DNA of 5,119 nt, from NCBI GenBank assembly GCA_947167535.1, contig CAMVIL010000124.1, forward strand, positions 1 to 5,119. The letters run 5' to 3'. This DNA is from an uncultured Ruminococcus sp. (GTDB lineage: Bacteria; Bacillota; Clostridia; Oscillospirales; Ruminococcaceae). The position numbers and the translations under genes are program-made. A model generated the notes under the pieces. That model saw only the letters and a program-made list of their open reading frames with translations. It did no database searches and was not told the DNA's origin. Below are positions 1 through 4,077 of the stretch, piece after piece; position 1 is the stretch's first letter; every line of letters begins with the position of its first letter.

Positions 1-576
1 GGAAAGACCACTACCATCGGTAAGCTTGCTTATTCGCTGCACCTGCAGGGCAACACGGTACTGGTCGCCGCTGCCGATACTTTCAGAGCTGCTGCAATAG
101 ATCAGCTTGAGGTATGGACAAACCGCGCAGGATGTGATATAATAAAACACAAGGAAGGCAGTGACCCCGCAGCAGTAGTTTTTGACGCGCTCACAGCCGC
201 TAAATCCAGAGGTGCGGATATCGTTCTTTGCGATACTGCGGGCAGACTTCATAACAAGAAAAACCTTATGAATGAGCTCAAAAAGATATCCAGAATAGTT
301 CATGAGCAGGCAGAGGGAAGCTCTCTTGAGGTTCTTCTGGCGCTTGATGCTACTACGGGACAGAATGCCGTTAGTCAGGCAAGACTGTTCAATGAAGCTT
401 GCGATATCACGGGTATAATCCTCACAAAGCTCGACGGCACCGCTAAGGGCGGAATCGTTGTTTCGATAGCCGATGAGCTCGGCATTCCCGTTAAGCTCAT
501 TACTGTTGGCGAGCATATTGACGATATGCAGCCGTTTGTTGCGAAAGACTTTGTCAACGCGCTGTTCGATGATTGA
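1..576 (+). CDS. ftsY: Signal recognition particle receptor FtsY, C-terminal NG-domain part (5' truncated by window)
   Basis: FtsY is the membrane-associated SRP-type GTPase that docks the SRP-ribosome-nascent chain complex at the translocon. The reading frame is open from base 1, giving 191 visible residues; the N domain and the first part of the P-loop lie upstream. Visible motifs, numbered from the first codon: GKTTT of the P-loop (1-5), ADTFRAAAIDQL (25-36; the SRP-GTPase DTFRAAA signature), DTAGR (78-82; Walker B/G3), TKLDGTAKGG (142-151; G4 specificity plus closing loop), and VGEHIDDMQPF (169-179; G5 region). DTAGRLHNKKNLMNEL and the DDMQPF ending favour FtsY over the paralogue Ffh, which would continue into a methionine-rich M domain; here the protein stops right after the G domain. 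No terminator follows the stop, so readthrough into the gene at 654 is possible. The ATG at 268 is an internal Met, not a start. Confidence 0.96.
   Translation, partial: GKTTTIGKLAYSLHLQGNTVLVAAADTFRAAAIDQLEVWTNRAGCDIIKHKEGSDPAAVVFDALTAAKSRGADIVLCDTAGRLHNKKNLMNELKKISRIVHEQAEGSSLEVLLALDATTGQNAVSQARLFNEACDITGIILTKLDGTAKGGIVVSIADELGIPVKLITVGEHIDDMQPFVAKDFVNALFDD
115..143 (+). promoter_or_regulatory. Candidate sigma-A promoter inside ftsY (extended -10)
   Basis: TGGACA (115-120, five of six matches to TTGACA) is followed by a 17-nt spacer and a perfect TATAAT (138-143), with TG one base upstream (135-136) forming an extended -10. Transcription would start near 150, inside ftsY, and could feed the genes from 654 onward. 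The -10 falls on two adjacent ATA isoleucine codons, part of ordinary coding sequence, so a chance match cannot be ruled out. The pattern is seen; promoter activity is inferred. Confidence 0.45.
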
Positions 577-593
577 TACGTCGGCAGGAAAGT

Positions 594-620
594 ATGAAAC
601 ATTGCAGGTCTGTTCGGTAA
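594..620 (+). other. Possible 8-codon leader ORF upstream of gene 654
   Basis: A short frame encoding MKHCRSVR begins at ATG 594 and ends at TAA 618-620. AGGA at 586-589 lies 4 nt before the ATG and could serve as a ribosome binding site, although the spacing is short. The stop codon sits inside the left arm of the hairpin at 610-636, so a ribosome finishing this frame would disturb that hairpin. There is no run of one regulatory codon that would indicate amino-acid attenuation. A frame this short can easily arise by chance. Confidence 0.2.
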
Positions 621-636
621 GATGATTACCGTTCAG
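610..636 (+). promoter_or_regulatory. Intergenic stem-loop just upstream of the gene 654 ribosome binding site
   Basis: CGGTAA (615-620) pairs perfectly with TTACCG (626-631) around the loop GATGA. After a 2x2 T-T internal mismatch the stem continues with CTG (610-612) pairing to CAG (634-636), and a G-T wobble can extend it (609 with 637). No T tract follows, so it is not a standard intrinsic terminator. It ends 5 nt before the AGGAG at 642-646, which fits a translation-tuning or 5'-end-stabilising element. The pairing is seen; the role is inferred. Confidence 0.45.
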
Positions 637-653
637 GGGGTAGGAGATCAAAA

Positions 654-1163
654 ATGGAAAATGTACTGTTTGTTGTAAATATGCAGGATATGTACGTTGG
701 TAGGACCAGAAACAAGGAAAAGTATTCTTTCAATGCAGACGATCTTATCGAAAAAGTGAATAAAAGCATTCTCGCTTATCAGGCTGATGAAGTTTTTTAT
801 ATTAAAAGCATCGGCAAGGGTCTCTTCAAGGGTTCGCTCCCGAAGCAGGGTTCAAATGACTCTGAGCTTGCCACTTACATGAAGATAGTTTCAAAGAATA
901 TATATGAAAAGAACAAGCCTGACTGCTTTACGAATGACGTACTTCACGATTTTGTCCGCGCCAGAGGTGTCAAGCAGATCGAATTCGTCGGCGTTGACAC
1001 GGGCGAAGAGATAGGCCGCTCTGCAATGACTGCTACCGAGGACATGAGTATAAACGTCGTATTCAATGAGATGGCGCTCATTACTATGGATCCCGAAAAG
1101 GCAGGCAAGATCCGGGAGAAGCTTCGCAGATCCAAAGTTACTTTTAAGCAGGACCTGATATAA
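654..1163 (+). CDS. Isochorismatase-fold (cysteine hydrolase-like) protein, predicted catalytically inactive
   Basis: This 169-residue protein has the outline of the isochorismatase/nicotinamidase superfamily: an N-terminal beta strand ending in VVNMQD (7-12), a middle segment of the form K-x5-F (K86 to F92), and VGVDTGEEIGRSAMTA (112-127), which lines up with the family pattern G-x-x-T-D-x-C-V-x-x-T-A. The family triad is Asp, Lys and Cys. Here the Asp of D-M-Q is Asn9, and the nucleophilic Cys position is Glu119 by this hand alignment; only a Lys (probably K86) remains. The histidines that bind metal in nicotinamidases are also absent. It is therefore likely a non-hydrolytic member, perhaps a binding or regulatory protein, and no substrate can be proposed. 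The ATG at 654 has a strong AGGAG at 642-646, 7 nt upstream. It lies 77 nt after ftsY and 21 nt before rdgB. The fold is moderately certain; the function is unknown. Confidence 0.75.
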   Translation: MENVLFVVNMQDMYVGRTRNKEKYSFNADDLIEKVNKSILAYQADEVFYIKSIGKGLFKGSLPKQGSNDSELATYMKIVSKNIYEKNKPDCFTNDVLHDFVRARGVKQIEFVGVDTGEEIGRSAMTATEDMSINVVFNEMALITMDPEKAGKIREKLRRSKVTFKQDLI

Positions 1164-1174
1164 CGAATCATTTT

Positions 1175-1178
1175 GGAG
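1175..1178 (+). promoter_or_regulatory. Ribosome binding site that fixes the rdgB start
   Basis: GGAG lies 6 nt before ATG 1185. An in-frame TTG at 1173 would give four extra residues (MEFN), but this GGAG would then lie within that codon run and no other Shine-Dalgarno sequence precedes the TTG. The ATG start also gives the normal RdgB N-terminus. Confidence 0.8.
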
Positions 1179-1184
1179 TTTAAT

Positions 1185-1766
1185 ATGAAACTGATTATTG
1201 CCAGCAATAACGAAGGAAAAATACGCGAGTACAAAACGCTTCTGGCTGCGGTAGGCTATAACGAAGTCCTTTCACTCAAAGATGCGCACCTTGAGTGTGA
1301 CCCCGATGAGACCGGAAAGACTTTTGAAGAGAATGCCGCAATTAAGGCACGCGCACTTTTTGAGATGTGCGACTGTGCTGTTCTTGCCGATGACAGCGGT
1401 CTGATGGTAGATGCGCTCGGCGGCGAGCCGGGAGTCTATTCCGCACGCTGGATGGGACTCGGCAGCGATGACGACAAGAATAACGAGATACTCAGACGTC
1501 TCGAAGGAGTCAAGCGTTCCGAAAGAACAGCCAGATTTGTATGCGCTATACATTTTATCCGCAAAGACGGAACTGAGATCACAGCCAGAGGAGTCTGTGA
1601 GGGAGAGATTGCCTGTGAACCCAAAGGCGATGACGGCTTCGGTTATGACCCGATCTTCCTGTTTAACGGTAAGAACCGCAGCTTTGCTCAGATGAGTGCC
1701 GACGAGAAAAACGCTGTTTCACACCGCGGACTGGCGCTCAAAGAGCTTCTTGAAAAACTAAAGTGA
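1185..1766 (+). CDS. rdgB: XTP/dITP pyrophosphatase, RdgB/HAM1 family
   Basis: RdgB is the house-cleaning enzyme that hydrolyses XTP, dITP and ITP to the monophosphate and pyrophosphate, keeping deaminated purines out of DNA and RNA. The 193-residue product has the usual family length and all signature motifs in order: SNNEGK (7-12, nucleotide and phosphate binding), FEENAAIKA (47-55), LADDSGLMVDALGGEPGVYSAR (67-88, with the metal-binding and catalytic DD-S-G core), GDDGFGYDPIF (148-158, base recognition) and SHR (179-181) near the C-terminus. The ATG at 1185 is chosen over an in-frame TTG 12 nt upstream because of the GGAG at 1175-1178. It follows gene 654 by 21 nt and ends 10 nt before yhbY, whose ribosome binding site overlaps this stop codon, so co-transcription is very likely. 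The cytosolic, Mg-dependent nature is family knowledge. Confidence 0.96.
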   Translation: MKLIIASNNEGKIREYKTLLAAVGYNEVLSLKDAHLECDPDETGKTFEENAAIKARALFEMCDCAVLADDSGLMVDALGGEPGVYSARWMGLGSDDDKNNEILRRLEGVKRSERTARFVCAIHFIRKDGTEITARGVCEGEIACEPKGDDGFGYDPIFLFNGKNRSFAQMSADEKNAVSHRGLALKELLEKLK

Positions 1767-1776
1767 GGTAAATAAT

Positions 1777-2073
1777 ATGCTTACACCCAAACAGAGAGCC
1801 GAGCTTAAAGCTATGGCAAATTCGCTGGACGCAAGCTTTCAGATAGGCAAGGGCGGAGTAAATGACGCTCAGGCGGCACAGATAGATGATTATCTTCGCG
1901 TTCATGAGCTTATCAAGATAAGAGTGCTTGAGAACTCGCTTCTTACTGCACGCGAAGCGGCTGAAGATATCGCTGAGCGTATCGGTGCCGATGTGGTTCA
2001 GTGTATCGGCTCTAAGGCGGTCCTTTTCAAGAGAAACGAAAAAGAACCTAAGATCAAGCTGAAGAATAAATGA
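1777..2073 (+). CDS. yhbY: YhbY family CRM-domain RNA-binding protein
   Basis: The 98-residue protein is a single CRM (YhbY) domain. It starts MLTPKQRAELKAMA, has the loop IGKGGV (23-28, the GxxG-type RNA-contacting turn), then the helix and strand segment HELIKIRVLENS (43-54), and closes with VVQCIGSKAVLFKRN (73-87). Family members associate with pre-50S ribosomal particles and are thought to help large-subunit assembly; the RNA bound by this protein is not shown by the sequence. The tail after residue 86 is rich in Lys and Glu, typical of a small ribosome-associated protein. GAGGT at 1765-1769 overlaps the rdgB stop codon and serves as ribosome binding site. The stop overlaps the nadD start (ATGA, 2070-2073). 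In many Firmicutes yhbY follows obgE; here rdgB is upstream instead. Confidence 0.95.
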   Translation: MLTPKQRAELKAMANSLDASFQIGKGGVNDAQAAQIDDYLRVHELIKIRVLENSLLTAREAAEDIAERIGADVVQCIGSKAVLFKRNEKEPKIKLKNK

Positions 2074-2693
2074 GCGGTATAGCTCTTTTCGGCGGGACCT
2101 TTAACCCGCCGCATCTTGGACACAAACGTCTGCTTGAGACCGCCATTGAAGCCGTGATCCCCGAAAAGACCATCGTTATGCCCGACAGGATACCGCCGCA
2201 TAAGCAGGCAGATTCTATTGCGGACACAGATGACAGACTTGAAATGTGCAGACTTGCTTTTTCCGACATACCTACAGTCTCGGTCAGCGACTGGGAGCTT
2301 AAAAGGGAAGGGAAGAGCTATAGCATATTCACGGTCAGATACCTGAGGGAGCTTTATCCTGACGGCAGGCTGTGGTTTATCATGGGCAGCGATATGCTGC
2401 TGAGCTTTGAGAAGTGGTTCTGCTGGGAAGAGTTGCTGTCGCTTTGTACTCCGCTGTGTCTTGCTCGTTGTACGGCAGATGCTATGGCTGCACTGACTCA
2501 GGCTGAAAAACTGTCAGCTGCTACAGGAATCAGAGAAGCCGCCAAGACAGTGCAGGCATCTCCGCTGGAGATATCTTCTACCACTGTCAGGGATATTCTG
2601 TACAGCGGCGGTTCACCAGATGATCTTATCGACAGCAGAGTGCTTCAATACATCAGGGATCACGATTTATATACTAACATCAAGGATCGGTGA
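2070..2693 (+). CDS. nadD: Nicotinate-nucleotide adenylyltransferase NadD
   Basis: NadD transfers AMP from ATP to nicotinate mononucleotide, forming NaAD, the step before NAD synthetase. The 207-residue protein has the nucleotidyltransferase signature GGTFNPPHLGH (8-18, containing the HxGH motif), PPHK (42-45), the substrate segment WELKREGKSYSIFTV (75-89), MGSDML (105-110) and the C-terminal ISSTTVR motif (168-174) that contacts the ATP phosphates. N12 in place of the commoner Asp in GGTFDP is a normal variant. The start overlaps the yhbY stop as ATGA, and no strong Shine-Dalgarno sequence precedes it, so translation probably depends on ribosomes finishing yhbY. It ends 7 nt before yqeK; the nadD-yqeK pair is a standard Firmicutes neighbourhood. 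The C-terminal half is fairly rich in Cys (residues 118-134), which is unremarkable for an anaerobe. Confidence 0.97.
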   Translation: MSGIALFGGTFNPPHLGHKRLLETAIEAVIPEKTIVMPDRIPPHKQADSIADTDDRLEMCRLAFSDIPTVSVSDWELKREGKSYSIFTVRYLRELYPDGRLWFIMGSDMLLSFEKWFCWEELLSLCTPLCLARCTADAMAALTQAEKLSAATGIREAAKTVQASPLEISSTTVRDILYSGGSPDDLIDSRVLQYIRDHDLYTNIKDR

Positions 2694-2694
2694 T
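2689..2694 (+). promoter_or_regulatory. Ribosome binding site that fixes the TTG start of yqeK
   Basis: GGTGAT, overlapping the nadD stop codon, matches the 3' half of the full AAGGAGGTGAT Shine-Dalgarno complement and lies 6 nt before TTG 2701. AAGGA at 2682-2686 can add pairing. No in-frame ATG stands in a suitable place, so the rare start TTG is the best choice. Confidence 0.65.
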
Positions 2695-2700
2695 AATAAT

Positions 2701-3309
2701 TTGGAAAAGATAGTTATTACCAATGAACTTACAGAAGGAATAATCAAGGTACTTAAGGCAGATCTGTCAAAAAAAAGATACACTCATTCCAAGAATGTAG
2801 CGGCAATGTCTGCGGAGCTTGCAAAGCTTTACGGAGAAGATATAGAACGCGCTTACTTCGCGGGGCTCGTGCATGACATAGCCAAGGAGATCTCACGCGA
2901 TGAACAGTTTGTGCTCGCCGCAAAATGCGAGCTCGACGTCAGCGCAATAGAGCTGAACTCCACGCCGCTTCTTCACGCTATAGCGGGTGCGCAGCTGCTT
3001 ATAGAGGACTTTGATTTCCATGACGAGGAGATACTCTGGGCCGTACGCTGGCACACGGTAGCTGCTCCGAATATGTCAAAGCTTGCCGAGATTGTTTATC
3101 TTGCCGATCTGGTGTCTGAGGACAGAGATTACAAGGACGTAAAAAAATACCGCAAATACGCGCATACATCTCTTGAGAAGGGAATGTTTGAAGCGCTGAA
3201 GTTTTCAATCGCGGATTCGGCGTCAAAGGGCAACAGCATACCTTTGAGCACGTTGGAAGCCTACAATCAATATGCAGCGAAAGCTAAGGAAATAAAAACC
3301 GAAAACTGA
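2701..3309 (+). CDS. yqeK: YqeK family HD-domain Ap4A hydrolase (symmetrical)
   Basis: YqeK proteins are metal-dependent HD-domain phosphohydrolases that split diadenosine tetraphosphate into two ADP, lowering an alarmone-like by-product of aminoacyl-tRNA synthetases. With the TTG start the product has 202 residues, close to the family length. The HD metal ligands are all visible: H29 (YTHSKNVA), H58-D59 (AGLVHDIAKE), H92 (LLHAIAGAQLL), H118 (VRWHTVAAPNMS) and D136 (IVYLADLVSEDRDY), the last being the YqeK-type signature with PNMS and the ADL-x4-R segment. The start is TTG, supported by GGTGAT overlapping the nadD stop; extending upstream would only read nadD out of frame. An A8 run at 2769-2776 lies in the sequence for SKKR and might be prone to slippage. 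It is 7 nt from nadD and 13 nt from rsfS, so the three genes are surely co-transcribed. Confidence 0.93.
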   Translation: MEKIVITNELTEGIIKVLKADLSKKRYTHSKNVAAMSAELAKLYGEDIERAYFAGLVHDIAKEISRDEQFVLAAKCELDVSAIELNSTPLLHAIAGAQLLIEDFDFHDEEILWAVRWHTVAAPNMSKLAEIVYLADLVSEDRDYKDVKKYRKYAHTSLEKGMFEALKFSIADSASKGNSIPLSTLEAYNQYAAKAKEIKTEN

Positions 3310-3322
3310 ACGGAGGCATTAT

Positions 3323-3697
3323 ATGGCTAAAGAAGTTTCACAGCAGGAAGCATTAAAAACAATAATCAAAGCGCTGGACAGCAAGCGCGGCGAAGAGATC
3401 AAGGCAGTGAATATCCACGACCTGACGATCATTGCCGACTATTTCGTAATTGCAGCAGGCGGTTCCACAACTCAGACAAAGGCTCTTGCAGACGCCGTTG
3501 AGTTTGAACTGAAGCGTCAGCACGGTATCGAGCCTACACGAGTAGAAGGCTATTCGGCGGCTAACTGGATAATCCTTGACTATTCGGATATCGTCGTTCA
3601 CGTTTTCTATAAGGAGACCCGCGATTTCTATAACCTCGAAAAGCTCTGGCAGGACGGCGAGTTTGTTGACATCAGCGAGTACCTCACTAAGGACTGA
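3323..3697 (+). CDS. rsfS: Ribosomal silencing factor RsfS (RsfA/YbeB/Iojap family)
   Basis: RsfS binds ribosomal protein uL14 on the 50S subunit and blocks joining with 30S, lowering translation when nutrients are short. The 124-residue protein matches the family along its whole length: an N-terminal helix with ALDSKRGEEIKAVNI (17-31), the hallmark DYFVIAAGGS (39-48), EGYSAANWIILDYSDIVVHV (75-94) and the closing FYKETRDFYNLEKLW (95-109), which usually ends in an acidic tail as here. ATG 3323 follows a strong GGAGG at 3312-3316. In many Firmicutes a LytR-CpsA-Psr gene sits between yqeK and rsfS; here only 13 nt separate them. The next gene starts 4 nt after its stop codon, so a transcript surely continues into it. 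Confidence 0.96.
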   Translation: MAKEVSQQEALKTIIKALDSKRGEEIKAVNIHDLTIIADYFVIAAGGSTTQTKALADAVEFELKRQHGIEPTRVEGYSAANWIILDYSDIVVHVFYKETRDFYNLEKLWQDGEFVDISEYLTKD

Positions 3698-3701
3698 TCC
3701 C

Positions 3702-4025
3702 ATGGGAAACGCTGAGAAGGGAAGAAGCTACACCTCGACGATCGCAGGTTATATGATAGTAAAGAGCATTCTGAATCTCGTGCTGGGATTTGGTATGGGA
3801 AATGTCATCGGACTTGTGATAAATGTAGCATTAGCGGCAGGAATGCACAAGGGTATCAAACTGCTGAATTATGCAGTTGCGGTATTTCTCGCTGTCGTGA
3901 TGCTCAAAAATGTTAAAGCTAACATCGACGGTCAGCAGTGGCTGTATCTCGCCGAGGGAATAATAGATCTGCTCTGTGCCGCCGCGCTCATTGTGAGCCG
4001 CGACATCAGGGCGCACTTCGGCTGA
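3702..4025 (+). CDS. Small integral membrane protein of unknown function
   Basis: I do not recognise this 107-residue protein. It has a short polar N-terminus (MGNAEKGRSYTS), then mostly hydrophobic sequence: about residues 14-31, 33-48, 54-69 and 79-98, consistent with three or four membrane helices. The first two are glycine-rich (LGFGMGNVIGL) and the third ends in LKNVKANIDG before an aromatic WLYLAE start of the last helix. There is no signal-peptidase site, Cys motif or catalytic pattern. It ends with a positive SRDIRAHFG tail. The start at ATG 3702 has AAGGA at 3689-3693, 8 nt upstream and overlapping the end of rsfS; a longer frame open to 3576 would overlap rsfS by over 100 nt and has no ribosome binding site. 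The 4-nt spacing suggests co-translation with rsfS. A tie to ribosome or translation biology is only implied by position. Confidence 0.75.
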   Translation: MGNAEKGRSYTSTIAGYMIVKSILNLVLGFGMGNVIGLVINVALAAGMHKGIKLLNYAVAVFLAVVMLKNVKANIDGQQWLYLAEGIIDLLCAAALIVSRDIRAHFG

Positions 4026-4053
4026 TTGCCGACTTTATTAAGTATACTAAAAT
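4026..4053 (+). promoter_or_regulatory. leuS: Candidate promoter for leuS
   Basis: In the AT-rich 52-nt gap, TTGCCG (4026-4031, four of six matches) is followed by a 16-nt spacer and TAAAAT (4048-4053, five of six). TATACT at 4043-4048 is an overlapping alternative -10 but has no acceptable -35. Transcription would begin near 4060, leaving a leader of about 18 nt that just covers the AAAGGA ribosome binding site at 4063-4068. Activity is inferred. Confidence 0.4.
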
Positions 4054-4077
4054 CTTTAAAATAAAGGACTGAGTGAA

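Noticed and set aside
573..598. TTGATA and TATGAA after ftsY as a promoter for gene 654
   Set aside because: The spacer is only 14 nt and TATGAA is a weak -10, so the pair is unlikely to be functional.
2647..2675. TATACT near the end of nadD as a yqeK promoter
   Set aside because: The matching -35 position (AATACA) has only three consensus bases; the tight nadD-yqeK spacing is better explained by co-transcription.
2769..2776. A8 run in yqeK as a programmed frameshift or phase-variation site
   Set aside because: A -1 shift here leads to a stop within about 35 codons, giving no useful product. Lysine-rich coding explains the run, and a housekeeping gene is an unlikely target for phase variation.
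3576..3612. TTGACT inside rsfS as the -35 of a promoter for gene 3702
   Set aside because: No acceptable -10 lies 15-19 nt downstream; the nearest CTATAA is about 25 nt away.
3576..3701. 42-codon N-terminal extension of the membrane protein
   Set aside because: It overlaps rsfS out of frame, is Ser/Thr/Arg-rich unlike the rest, and lacks a ribosome binding site; ATG 3702 has AAGGA at a good distance.
3353..3703. 116-codon minus-strand open frame opposite rsfS
   Set aside because: It is fully covered by rsfS, which matches its family end to end; no plausible start signal or motif.
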